Shown here: one piece after another, positions 45,296 to 54,606 of the stretch
How the letters are laid out: each line of letters begins with the position of its first letter
How positions within the stretch are numbered: the stretch's first letter is position 1
NCBI GenBank assembly: GCA_020638975.1
Contig: JACKHN010000020.1
Location: forward strand, 58,570 to 122,569
Source of the DNA: Planctomycetaceae bacterium
GTDB lineage: Bacteria > Planctomycetota > Planctomycetia > Pirellulales > Pirellulaceae
Reading direction: 5' to 3'
Length of the DNA: 64,000 nucleotides
Notes under the pieces: model-generated
Told to the model about the DNA's origin: nothing
Database searches by the model: none
Seen by the model: only the letters and a program-made list of their open reading frames with translations
Position numbers and translations under genes: made by a program

Positions 45296-45979
45296 CTACT
45301 TGGCTGATTCTTGAACACGGTTCTTCAGTGCCTCAAATTCCTTCTCAAGCCGTTCCTTGCGATCGGATTCTTCGAACTGGCGTTCTAATTCGTCGGCGGC
45401 GGGATCGCGACCTTCCAAACGGTCATAGGCCTCGGACATTGCCTCTTCACGTTCGACGCGATCTTCCAGTCGGCGGAACTCCGCGAAAGCCGACTTGCTC
45501 TGAACACGGTTCAACGCCTGATTGATCCGACTTGAGGATTCGGCCCGCGTCAGCCGAGCCAGCAACAACGTCTGCTTCTGCCTTGCCTGACGAATCTTGT
45601 CTTCCAACTCCTGCACCGCACTGCGAAGCTTGTCGGTTTGCTCGCGCTGCTTGACGAGTTCGGTTGTCAAGGTATCAGCTCGCTGTTGACACATGAGCTT
45701 TTGTTCCAAAGCCAGCTTTGCCGACGACTCGTCACTTCGGTGAATGGCACTCGTCGCACGCTCGGACCAATGCTCCACTTCTTCTTGCGTCTTCTTCACT
45801 TTGCGTTCGAGTTGAATCTGGTCGGCAATGGCACCTGCCACACTCTCTCGGACTCGCCCAAGTTCCTCCTCCATGTCAATGATCAATTGATGCAGCATCC
45901 GCTCGGGATCGCTAAATCGATCACGTAACGTCGTAACATTCGCACGCATCACAAAGGAAAAAGTATTCAGCCAACTCAT
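45296..45979 (-). CDS. pspA: PspA/IM30 family protein
   Basis: The 227-aa, almost wholly helical coiled-coil protein begins SFVMRANVTTLRDRFSDPERML, split here as its core NVTTLRDRFSDPE, which is the amphipathic membrane-binding start of PspA/Vipp1. GGAGAAC precedes the ATG. PspA family proteins assemble on damaged inner membranes (ESCRT-III-like). It lies between a giant membrane protein gene (85 bp upstream) and the small cysteine-containing gene. No pspF/pspB/pspC is visible. Confidence 0.88.
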   Translation of the reverse strand: MSWLNTFSFVMRANVTTLRDRFSDPERMLHQLIIDMEEELGRVRESVAGAIADQIQLERKVKKTQEEVEHWSERATSAIHRSDESSAKLALEQKLMCQQRADTLTTELVKQREQTDKLRSAVQELEDKIRQARQKQTLLLARLTRAESSSRINQALNRVQSKSAFAEFRRLEDRVEREEAMSEAYDRLEGRDPAADELERQFEESDRKERLEKEFEALKNRVQESAK

Positions 45980-46064
45980 TATAGTTCTCCCGTACGTAGT
46001 AGTTATTCGTCAGTCGCTCTCTACTTGGTCATTCGTCATTGGGGTTTCATCAGTTCGTCATCTC

Positions 46065-49000
46065 CTACCGCCATTGCTCCATCTGCGCGGAGACAATCCG
46101 CATTCGCTGCAGCAACTTTTCACGGTTGTTTTCACAAATGGCACCGAGCGTGATGATGGCCGCTCCGAATCCGATGCCAGCGATCCAAAGCAAGTTCGGG
46201 TGATCGATGCCGCCACAGATCACCATCGCCACGAGATCAGCGATCAAAAACGCAGTTCCGGTGTACATAAGCACTCGCAGACGCAAGCCGATCGATACCA
46301 GCAACACCAAAGTCGCCAGCACCATCAAGGTGATCAGGTGAAGCCACGAACGGTCGACGATGTGAAATGTCGGCGAAACGAGGATGGTGAGCGCCCCGAT
46401 GTATCGCAACGGATTGTGCCAAACGGCGGGAATCTCACGCTTCAGGACTTCGACCAGCGCGAGAATCGTGACACCAATTGGAATCATGTAGAACTGCGGG
46501 TCGTCCAACCCGATTTCTTCCCACAGCAACATGATCGCAACATTCAAAATCACCGCAGACAGCACCGCCAAGCCCTTGCTCCGATGCTGAATTGCTTGCC
46601 AGAAATAAAAGCCTCCGGCGAGCAGGATGGCCAGACTGTTAATGCCCAGCCAGCCATTGCTTCCTTCGAACGACACACTTCGGACGATCCCGATTCCGAC
46701 CGTCGCCAGCGGCAACCAGCGTCCGGTAGCGATCAGCGGCGCTGCCAACACTTTCGTATCCGCTCGTCGCGACGTGAGCGTCCCGCCGGCAAAGGCTGCA
46801 ATCCCTAAGGCCAACGGCACATACAATGCGAGTGTGTAGTCCAGAGACAGCACGCCAAACCACAGCAAATATCCAACGCCAACGAGCACAATGGCTTCCG
46901 CCGTCCAGACGCGTGTTGGAACTTGGTTACGGAGAGCAACTCGCAGTTCGGAAGCAAAGAGTATCACGACCGTGACGAGCGTCGCCACGACTTGAGGCAA
47001 CGTTAAGAACCTGTCGCCCAACGTCAACAACAACGCTCCTCCACTAACCATTCGCAGGGCGACGCGTTGAGCAAACGCGATCTCCGCCAATGGTTGCTTA
47101 GCCCCAAACAGCTTCTGCCAAATCAACAAACTAACGGCACTGATCACAGCAACAGTCCACAGTGAGTTCGTGCTGTAATGATCGAGCAATTCGAGCACGT
47201 TGTCTTCGCCTCGTACACCAAACTGCAAGACGGCGAGTAACACTGTCCAATTGATCACAACTCCCGTAACAACTCGCAACACAGGTTGCTTCCGGAGAAA
47301 CGACAGTACCAGCAGCCCGGCGAGACTGACATATCCCGCCGAGCAGATCGCGGGCGAGTAGAAGAACAGTTGCAACGCCGAGAACGCGACGAGGACGAGA
47401 CACATCGATATGTCGATCGGCCAGGCCATCGCACGCAAAGCGAAGTAATCGTTCAATTGGCCTAACTCATCCCTCAGGCGAATCAATCGAGTCCGTAACA
47501 ACTGGGTAACCGGAATGGTGCCAGCAGCAGTCAGTGTCCAAGCCAGCGGCAACCACTCCGATGCAGCGTTCCCTCCAATCCGCACGAGCCCACAACCGAC
47601 GAGCCCGAGCACACACACGCACCCCAGGAACGCAGGCACCGGCTGGGCCCTGCGTTCCCAGCGGAATTGGCTCGCCAGGCCAGTCGTTACCACTCGCGGT
47701 CGTCGTGCGGCATCGAAGCACCAAGCCACCAACAGAATATCTCGCATCCAATGCAATAGTTCGATCGAGGAGTTCGAGTGCCGGAGCAATTCGCTGAGCA
47801 TATTCGGAACCGCGAACGCAAGCGTTGCAAACAGCAGTCCGACAAACGCCGAGATATGGCTCACCGATCCCCACGCCCTCGAAACGCGATGACTTGGACG
47901 TCGGTCCAGGAGGTAGCTCGCAAACCACTGTGCTCCCAGGATCAAGATCGCGAGCGAGGTCATCGTGTCGAATCCCAGATTGGCAGCGACACCAAGGCGG
48001 ATTAACTCACTTGCCAGCAATCCGTACACGCACCAACTGACAGCTGGTCGCATCCACACCAGAGAGTGCACAGCTAACAGTCCGAAAACAAACAAACCAG
48101 GAACGAGCGGCAGTGTCGCACTCTGCATTCCGACCTGAGCAATCCAAACAATCGCAACACCGATCGTTGCAACTAGCGACACAGCACGAGGCAACTGGTG
48201 CGTGCCCAAGTGTGATACTTGTTCCACTTCAGAACTCGACAGCCTTTCCATCCACTGATCGATCCATGAGGTTGTGAACAGGAGAATGGCGGCAGCGAGC
48301 GTCGGAAAGACGTAGTACATCTCGGCGCTCAAACTCGTTCCAAGTACGCCATTCGCAAAAGCCGTGGCTCCGGTCGAAGCGATCAGGAAGGCGAGCATGC
48401 CAGCCACCGCCAGTCGGCGAGTGCGGAATACATTCGCCTGCCACGCAAACAGAATTGTCATTACGCTGGCAACCGGAAAGAACGCCTTCGCGTGCGTCAT
48501 CGAAAGTGCCAGCAGAAAGATCGAGATGCCAGCGCAGTACTGACGCATCGGCTTGGCGAACAAGGCGACGCCTCGGCGTTCAAGTCGAACCGCCACAATC
48601 ACGGCGGCAATGATCAATGGCAGATATGTCAGTCCATAAAAGGCATAAGGCAGCCGCGACTCGTTCAGCGCACTAGCGCCGGTATCGCGAAGCGTTTTGA
48701 CGAGTTCCTGAAAGAAGACGGGCGAGAAGTTATACGCGAGCGTCACACATCCAAGCATCGCCCATACGAAAGCCGTCTTGTTGGTACGCCGAGCCACGAT
48801 CGTCATCAAGCCAGCGGCGAGCCCAGCCGTCGGCACAACGGCGTAAGGCACGCCATTCAGAAGCCCGGAGCCCGCCAACGCGATCCCGCTCGCACACAGC
48901 ATCACTCCGATCACCATCGGCAGCATGATCGGCCACGGAATGGGGCGCACAATATCGCCGGTTCGATCTTGAAAGACGCGTGCCACCGCATCAGCCGTTA

Positions 49001-49766
49001 ACAAAACCGGAATCGCGACCAACACACACGCGAGGCCGAACCAATCGTGCGGGATCGACTTGGAAAAGTTCCCGCCAAAGACGAGCAGAAACTGCGCACC
49101 GAGCAACAAAATCGGAAAGAAACCAAAAATCCTTGGCTTACGATGTTCTTCCGTCAACCAAAACACATGCCGGTTAACTTTCACTGCCCCGATGGTAAAG
49201 ACCGCCCACAGCGCGAGAGAGCTAAACCACATCGCGACATCGCTAGCGTCACGAGCGAGCGGGGCAATGGCCCCGGCCACGCTTAATGCCAAATAGCTCA
49301 GAACGAAAGTGACTTGATGTCCTTGCAAGAAGTGAGCGAATATCTTGCGGCTCGCGTGAGCTGCGACACACGCGTTCAGCAATAGCAAACCAACCGCCAT
49401 ACCGCCGCTGGTCACGGAAGTTGACGCGTTCCAGATCCAGTACCAAGCGACAAACGACAGTGGAATCAAGAGCACCGACAGTGCCAACAGTCCAGTTCCA
49501 GTCTTCCGCAAACCAAGCTTGTGGAAGCTCCAATTACCTGCCCCGAAGATGGTCGCCGTATAGCCGATGATGACGAGATATTGCCACGTCGCATCCAACT
49601 CGTTCCAACCCCGAGTGACCATCATCAGCGACGACCCGAGCAAGATCATCATGCCGGCCGTCAGCACCCACTTGATATTCTTCTCTTGCAAGAAACTATC
49701 GAGGAACGCAACGAAAGGTGATTCAGTGGGTTTCGGTAGATTGGTATGCGAATCGGAGATACTCAT
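46065..49766 (-). CDS. Giant polytopic membrane protein (1233 aa)
   Basis: From the ATG at 49766 the protein is a near-continuous series of membrane helices, probably thirty or more, with only short Arg-rich loops (for example RRTNKTAF, RLERRGV). The N-terminus is soluble (SISDSHTNLPKPTESPF), and KNIKWVLTAGMMILLGSSLM leads into the first helix. I recognise no catalytic motif; the pattern resembles large uncharacterised membrane proteins of planctomycetes (DUF2157/DUF2339-like in style). It is the first gene of a likely operon with pspA. Confidence 0.7.
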   Translation of the reverse strand: MSISDSHTNLPKPTESPFVAFLDSFLQEKNIKWVLTAGMMILLGSSLMMVTRGWNELDATWQYLVIIGYTATIFGAGNWSFHKLGLRKTGTGLLALSVLLIPLSFVAWYWIWNASTSVTSGGMAVGLLLLNACVAAHASRKIFAHFLQGHQVTFVLSYLALSVAGAIAPLARDASDVAMWFSSLALWAVFTIGAVKVNRHVFWLTEEHRKPRIFGFFPILLLGAQFLLVFGGNFSKSIPHDWFGLACVLVAIPVLLTADAVARVFQDRTGDIVRPIPWPIMLPMVIGVMLCASGIALAGSGLLNGVPYAVVPTAGLAAGLMTIVARRTNKTAFVWAMLGCVTLAYNFSPVFFQELVKTLRDTGASALNESRLPYAFYGLTYLPLIIAAVIVAVRLERRGVALFAKPMRQYCAGISIFLLALSMTHAKAFFPVASVMTILFAWQANVFRTRRLAVAGMLAFLIASTGATAFANGVLGTSLSAEMYYVFPTLAAAILLFTTSWIDQWMERLSSSEVEQVSHLGTHQLPRAVSLVATIGVAIVWIAQVGMQSATLPLVPGLFVFGLLAVHSLVWMRPAVSWCVYGLLASELIRLGVAANLGFDTMTSLAILILGAQWFASYLLDRRPSHRVSRAWGSVSHISAFVGLLFATLAFAVPNMLSELLRHSNSSIELLHWMRDILLVAWCFDAARRPRVVTTGLASQFRWERRAQPVPAFLGCVCVLGLVGCGLVRIGGNAASEWLPLAWTLTAAGTIPVTQLLRTRLIRLRDELGQLNDYFALRAMAWPIDISMCLVLVAFSALQLFFYSPAICSAGYVSLAGLLVLSFLRKQPVLRVVTGVVINWTVLLAVLQFGVRGEDNVLELLDHYSTNSLWTVAVISAVSLLIWQKLFGAKQPLAEIAFAQRVALRMVSGGALLLTLGDRFLTLPQVVATLVTVVILFASELRVALRNQVPTRVWTAEAIVLVGVGYLLWFGVLSLDYTLALYVPLALGIAAFAGGTLTSRRADTKVLAAPLIATGRWLPLATVGIGIVRSVSFEGSNGWLGINSLAILLAGGFYFWQAIQHRSKGLAVLSAVILNVAIMLLWEEIGLDDPQFYMIPIGVTILALVEVLKREIPAVWHNPLRYIGALTILVSPTFHIVDRSWLHLITLMVLATLVLLVSIGLRLRVLMYTGTAFLIADLVAMVICGGIDHPNLLWIAGIGFGAAIITLGAICENNREKLLQRMRIVSAQMEQWR

Positions 49767-50072
49767 GGTTATGCCATCCCTTCTCAAAGCCAAGCAGCAG
49801 ATTGGCTGAGCGAGGAAAGCAAACCGGAGGCCAACAGCGATTCCAATTTGAAGGCGTATCGCTAACTCACGTGACAGCGGCCACTTAGTCGAAACACAAT
49901 ATTAAGCCGGCGTGCGGTGCCTGCGTCGCTGCAAGCAAGAACCTGCACCGGTGTGCCGTGTTGGCGCTGCGGTGCGGACAACGTAGAAACGCAGAGGCGC
50001 GGAGGTAGCAGAGAAAAGAATTCTGCTACCTCCGCGCCTCTGCGTTTTCAATTCTGCTCGCTTGGTGCGACT
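49767..50072. other. 306-bp intergenic region with palindromic repeat
   Basis: This lies between the giant membrane protein start and the propeller protein stop, both minus strand. It contains the 26-bp-arm palindrome at 49987-50047. The rest shows no gene. Confidence 0.6.
49987..50047. repeat. Palindromic repeat, 26-bp arms
   Basis: Perfect inverted arms at 49987-50012 and 50022-50047 (starting AAACGCAGAGGCGCGGAGG) surround the 9-nt spacer GAAAAGAAT. The CGCAGAGGCGC core is a type of dispersed repeat seen in several large bacterial genomes. It lies 26 bp past the stop of the minus-strand propeller gene and could serve as its 3' stabiliser or terminator. Confidence 0.8.
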
Positions 50073-51551
50073 TTACGAGGCCGGAATGTAATTCAGCGTA
50101 TAGTACGCCTCTTGATGCAACAGCGGCATGCCCTGTCGCGACTGAATACCAAGGAGATGTAACTCATGCACATGACCTTCCTGGAGTCCATCGATAAACA
50201 GCCGAACGCTGCGTTTGTCGGCGGCGACTTCGGCTCGTGTGATCGTTGGCTTGGTGTGATCCACCTCCGGGCTGCCGTAGCTGGCTTGGTAGATGTAGGC
50301 GTAGGTTTGCAATTCGTACGACGCGACATCTGCGGCTGACTTGGAGTCGACTTCGTGAGTGAACGTCAATTCGAAGCCATCTGGCTTCGCTCGCATCTCG
50401 TGAATCTCGAACGGGACTTTGCCAGTCCATACCAATCGGTCAAGCGAATACGGCTTGTTGCCTCGCGAGCCCCAACCGCGATTTGTCCCGCCGACGAACA
50501 GACCGTTGTCGGTCATCTTCAACGACAGCGATCCGGAACCGAAGCCGGCGCGGAAGGGAAAGCATGCGCCTTGATAGTGTCCGTTGACTTGTTCGAGGAA
50601 GACTCGCATCACGGTGCTGTGCGTCTGATCGCCGACGAACAGTTGCCCTTCGAAAGGGCCGAACTTACCGCCAGTCGTATCGCAAGCGATGCCGCTCGCC
50701 GATTGCCCCATCTTCTGATAGGGGAAGTAGACGGCTGGCGGTTCAAGCTCAGGAATCTTCTTGGCTTCCACCATCATGCGGCTTTCGCTTTGCGGTTCCG
50801 TCGGACGCGGGCCTATCGCTCCGTCGGTAATGTCGTACCAGTTGTTGCCGCCGGGATGTCCTTGGAATGAACCAGGTTTGAGATGTTTTAGGCTACAAGT
50901 TCCATTCCAGGGCCCTTGGTTATCGGTATAGAACACATCGCCCGCCGCATTCATCGCGATGCCGCCCGGCGAGCGGATGCCGCTGCACGTGGGCAGCAAC
51001 TTGCCATCTGGCGTGATGCGAACACACCACCCTCGATACGGGGCGTTACTATTGAACGATCCGGTCAGACACAAAACCACCCATATGTTTCCTTCCGCAT
51101 CGGGAGGCGAACCGAATGCGTACTCGTGGTAGTCGCCCGTGATCTCCCAATCATCGTTTACCGTTTCAAAGAGATCTGCCTTGCCATCGCCGTCTTCGTC
51201 TTTCAGCCGAGTCAGTTCGCAACGTTGCGTCGCGTACAGCCAATCGCCGACGGCATGGATGCCAAGCACCTCGTGCAGCCCCTTCGCGAACGGAGTCCAG
51301 CGGACACTGGTGGGCGGATCAGCGAACGGTTCATCGATCATGTAGATGTCGCCGCGACGAGTCGACACCGCGAGTTTGCCATCGGGCATCAACTCGATGC
51401 CGCCAGCTTCAAGGTTGATGTACGCGGGAATGTCGTAGGGGATGAGGCGATAGTAGTCGGCTTCTGTCGGCGTCTGGGCGAACCCAGGAACGGCGTTGGT
51501 CGACGCAACCGCGACAACCGAGAGAATTACGGCGGATATCGTTCTTGTCAT
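50073..51551 (-). CDS. Exported beta-propeller (sorbosone dehydrogenase-like) protein
   Basis: The protein has 492 aa from the ATG at 51551. A signal peptide ends VPGFAQTP. The propeller region (about 30-360) has GGIELMPDGKLAVSTRRGD, YATQRCELTRLKDEDGDGKAD and RSPGGIAMNAAGDVFYTDN, as in planctomycete PQQ/sorbosone dehydrogenase-like propellers. A small C-terminal beta domain follows. It is probably periplasmic. It starts 42 bp after the multi-heme gene stop and is likely in one operon with it. Confidence 0.8.
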   Translation of the reverse strand: MTRTISAVILSVVAVASTNAVPGFAQTPTEADYYRLIPYDIPAYINLEAGGIELMPDGKLAVSTRRGDIYMIDEPFADPPTSVRWTPFAKGLHEVLGIHAVGDWLYATQRCELTRLKDEDGDGKADLFETVNDDWEITGDYHEYAFGSPPDAEGNIWVVLCLTGSFNSNAPYRGWCVRITPDGKLLPTCSGIRSPGGIAMNAAGDVFYTDNQGPWNGTCSLKHLKPGSFQGHPGGNNWYDITDGAIGPRPTEPQSESRMMVEAKKIPELEPPAVYFPYQKMGQSASGIACDTTGGKFGPFEGQLFVGDQTHSTVMRVFLEQVNGHYQGACFPFRAGFGSGSLSLKMTDNGLFVGGTNRGWGSRGNKPYSLDRLVWTGKVPFEIHEMRAKPDGFELTFTHEVDSKSAADVASYELQTYAYIYQASYGSPEVDHTKPTITRAEVAADKRSVRLFIDGLQEGHVHELHLLGIQSRQGMPLLHQEAYYTLNYIPAS

Positions 51552-51593
51552 GGCTCTTGATTCATCTTCAATGTGTGACAATCTGAATTCGTA

Positions 51594-54359
51594 CTACCAA
51601 GCGTACTGTTGCGTGATGACAGTGGCCTCGCTCGTGACGCGAACAGGAATGAGCAATTCGACTTTGCCGGCTGACTTACGAATCGTCGATTCAACATCCA
51701 ATCGGATCCGCCAACTTCCATCGACAATATACCAGTCGTCGTCGGTCGCCTCGATGGAGTTGCCGACCGCGGCGCGATACCACACGTTTTCGACAGGCAA
51801 TGCGGTCGCAAGCTTTAGCGTACGCGTGGCAGAAGTAAACGGTTCCTTCGAATCGGGAACAAGCGTGTCTTCAACGCGCACTTTTCCGACGTCGTACAGA
51901 AAGGTCGGGCGACGTGCTTCACCGAGCCTGTAACCTCGAAATTCATAGCCGAGTTCTTTGGCGGTCGCGGTTGGCCAAGAAGCCTCGGGGCTCGAAAGGA
52001 TAGCAAAGGAAACGCCGAGCGGCAGCTTCAAGATGTTGTCGCCAAGCGGTGGCTGAAAGCCGGGGCCGCGACCGATCCAATGCTTGGAAGCGTCCATGAA
52101 AGCGCCGTGCCACAGCAACGCGATTCGCAAGTCGTTCGCATCGAATGCTTGATTCGCCTTCTCGGGATAACCGACGCCAATCGCTCGCGGACCAGCACCT
52201 TCAATGAAGTTGCGATAGATGATGGCTTCATCGAACGCCGTCAGGATAATCGGATCGGTTCCCAAACCAACGGGTGCGGTGGCCTTTGCGCCGTCGCTGA
52301 GGAACTCCCAAACAGAATGAATTTGCGTCATTGCCTTGCCATCGAGCAGCGTCGGCAACAAGACTTGACCTTGGGGCCAGGCGGCAGGCATGCGAGTGCC
52401 GGGACGATACTGTTGCGGATTCAGCAAATACTCATGGAACCAGTTCTCCTTCAGCCGCCGCGTCATCGTGACCATGTTGATCGACTGAATGCCGGTAGCC
52501 TTCTCGTTGCCCCAGGTGTGGCACTTGATACAAGAAAACCCTTCCGAGCCGACGAGTTTCCGACCAGCCGCTTTGAGATGTCGTTCGTCGATATCGGTCG
52601 TGATCCCGTGATCCGCAACTTCGGGGTCGACTTGTCCGAACGCGGCGATCAGATGGCCGACATTCTGCGATCCGAAACGTGGCATTTGTGTGAACATGTA
52701 CGGTCGATCCTTTGCTCCCTTGTCGAACACTTGCTTCAACCACTCGGGCTGCAGTTTTGACCCGACGCCCGTCAAGTGAGGCGGAATCCTGCCTTCGTCT
52801 CCCATTTCTGGTTGATCGGATTGAAACAGCGCGTTGCGACCGCTTTCGACACCGCCCAACTCGCCGCGTTGATGACAGGCCACGCAGTTGAAAGCAATCA
52901 GCGTCGACGTGATCGCTTGTTCGGGTGTTTTCTCCGGGAGTGTCGTCGCGTTGTTCAGCAACTTGATCGCCGCTGCGACGGACGAGCTTTGAGCATCGTT
53001 TAAATGAAAACGAGGAACGCCCGCTCCAGTTCCCGATAGACAACCACCTCTGGCAACCAGTGCTGCAAAGGGCTTCGCCGTGCGCTCGGAAGCCAATTGC
53101 TTTCCGTCCACTCGCAACTGATGACAACTCGCGCAGCCGATCGAGCTAAACAGTTGCTTGCCCTTTGCCGCCAGAGTCGGATCGACTTGAAAACGATCCG
53201 TAGCTTTCTGCTCGTCGTCGGAACCGACAAGTGCATACTCCAAGGCACGTCGATCAATCCCCTTTCCTTGAAACTCGACCTTCAATTCCTGCTCGCCGCC
53301 TCCCTCGAAATACTGCACTTCAAGTTCGTGAATACCGGGCTGCAAAGCGATCTTGCCCTTGCCGGATGAAAACGGATGTATCCCGTCAACGGTGACGACT
53401 TCATGACCGTCCACTTTCAAACGAGAACCATCATCCGAGCCGATATGAAAGACATAGTTTCCTTCTTGCTCGACACGGAAGCGGCCTCGGAAGACGATCG
53501 CAAAGCTATTCTCGCGTCCAACATTGACGTCAAAGCTGGCCGATACTCCGTAGCTTGTCGGCGTGAGCGAGTCGAAATCGGGAAGCTTATCCCAGTTGCC
53601 TTCGTAGTACGCGTATTCCAACTTCGATGCGACCTCTAAGTTGCGTAGCAGATACGAGGCAATCTCACGAGCCTGCGTATCATCGAGATTCATGTGAGGC
53701 ATTCTTCCCGCCAGCCGCACTGCCAGTGGATTCTTTAGAAACTCGGTCAGCCCGGGGACCGAGTATTTCGATTCCATTTCGGGCAGTGGCACGGAAGTCG
53801 ATAGTTGTGTCGATCCTTCCCGTCGTGGATTATGGCAGGCGACGCATCCGACCGTGTGAAACAACTGCTCGCCACGACGGATGGCCGGCGTGACCGGTCC
53901 GCCTTCCAGCAACGAACCGGTTGACGCAAGGAAATGCGTCAGCGCTTCCACCTGCTCGGTGCGTTCGGCCTCCGATACGCTGGAGAACAGATTCGGCATC
54001 GTGGTCCCCGGCTTGGTCTTCTGTGGGTCGGCGAGATACGCTCGTAGAAATTCGGGGCGCACACGAAGCCCGACGTGATCAAGAATAGGTGCCTGTTTCG
54101 ACAACACACGAGCCGCGATAGCAGCCTCGGCGCGATGACATGACAAACAACCTAGTTCGCCGATCAGCAGCTCGCCTGCCGCAACATCGCCGGACGACTG
54201 CGCGTAGAATCGCTCGAAACCAGGGACAATCGGATGACTCGTCGATTGACCCGAAGCAAATGGGACGGCCAGCGTACAGGCTACTATCAGCATCGCAACG
54301 ATTATTGAGAAAGCGTCAGGGCAACGAGGCGGCATTATCAGGCTCCATGAAAGTCGCAT
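51594..54359 (-). CDS. Exported multi-heme cytochrome c with PA14 domain
   Basis: The protein has 921 aa from the ATG at 54359; another ATG at 54335 is possible. A signal peptide ends VPFASGQ. Five c-type heme motifs are visible: CLSCH at 71-75, CVACH at 172-176, CASCH near 407, CVACH near 490 and CIKCH near 611. A PA14-like carbohydrate-binding domain lies between the second and third (about 265-400, YAYYEGNWDKLPDFDSL and HIGSDDGSRLKVDGHEV). The C-terminal 250 residues are unassigned beta-rich sequence. It is periplasmic or surface, linking electron transfer with glycan binding. Confidence 0.85.
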   Translation of the reverse strand: MRLSWSLIMPPRCPDAFSIIVAMLIVACTLAVPFASGQSTSHPIVPGFERFYAQSSGDVAAGELLIGELGCLSCHRAEAAIAARVLSKQAPILDHVGLRVRPEFLRAYLADPQKTKPGTTMPNLFSSVSEAERTEQVEALTHFLASTGSLLEGGPVTPAIRRGEQLFHTVGCVACHNPRREGSTQLSTSVPLPEMESKYSVPGLTEFLKNPLAVRLAGRMPHMNLDDTQAREIASYLLRNLEVASKLEYAYYEGNWDKLPDFDSLTPTSYGVSASFDVNVGRENSFAIVFRGRFRVEQEGNYVFHIGSDDGSRLKVDGHEVVTVDGIHPFSSGKGKIALQPGIHELEVQYFEGGGEQELKVEFQGKGIDRRALEYALVGSDDEQKATDRFQVDPTLAAKGKQLFSSIGCASCHQLRVDGKQLASERTAKPFAALVARGGCLSGTGAGVPRFHLNDAQSSSVAAAIKLLNNATTLPEKTPEQAITSTLIAFNCVACHQRGELGGVESGRNALFQSDQPEMGDEGRIPPHLTGVGSKLQPEWLKQVFDKGAKDRPYMFTQMPRFGSQNVGHLIAAFGQVDPEVADHGITTDIDERHLKAAGRKLVGSEGFSCIKCHTWGNEKATGIQSINMVTMTRRLKENWFHEYLLNPQQYRPGTRMPAAWPQGQVLLPTLLDGKAMTQIHSVWEFLSDGAKATAPVGLGTDPIILTAFDEAIIYRNFIEGAGPRAIGVGYPEKANQAFDANDLRIALLWHGAFMDASKHWIGRGPGFQPPLGDNILKLPLGVSFAILSSPEASWPTATAKELGYEFRGYRLGEARRPTFLYDVGKVRVEDTLVPDSKEPFTSATRTLKLATALPVENVWYRAAVGNSIEATDDDWYIVDGSWRIRLDVESTIRKSAGKVELLIPVRVTSEATVITQQYAW

Positions 54360-54606
54360 ATCGCGATCACAATCGGTATTCGCGACATTGTGTGTGGGTC
54401 TTAAGTTAGTTCGGGAGTCCTGACCTCGCAAGGAAGGACCTTGGCAACGGAGAATTCGTCTCGACGCTTCTTTTGTGTTACGATGCTGTTCCAAAGTTTG
54501 AGGTTGATCGAGTACCACGAGTCGTATCCTCGCGTCCCACGGTCAACGACAAACTCACACCGATAAACCCCGCCTCGACGTCCGTTCCTGCAAAGGTGAC
54601 GCAGCC

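Noticed and set aside
46074..46808. Plus-strand open frame of 244 codons
   Set aside because: It is antisense to the giant membrane protein; its Gln/Arg/His-rich composition is the usual complement of membrane-helix codons.
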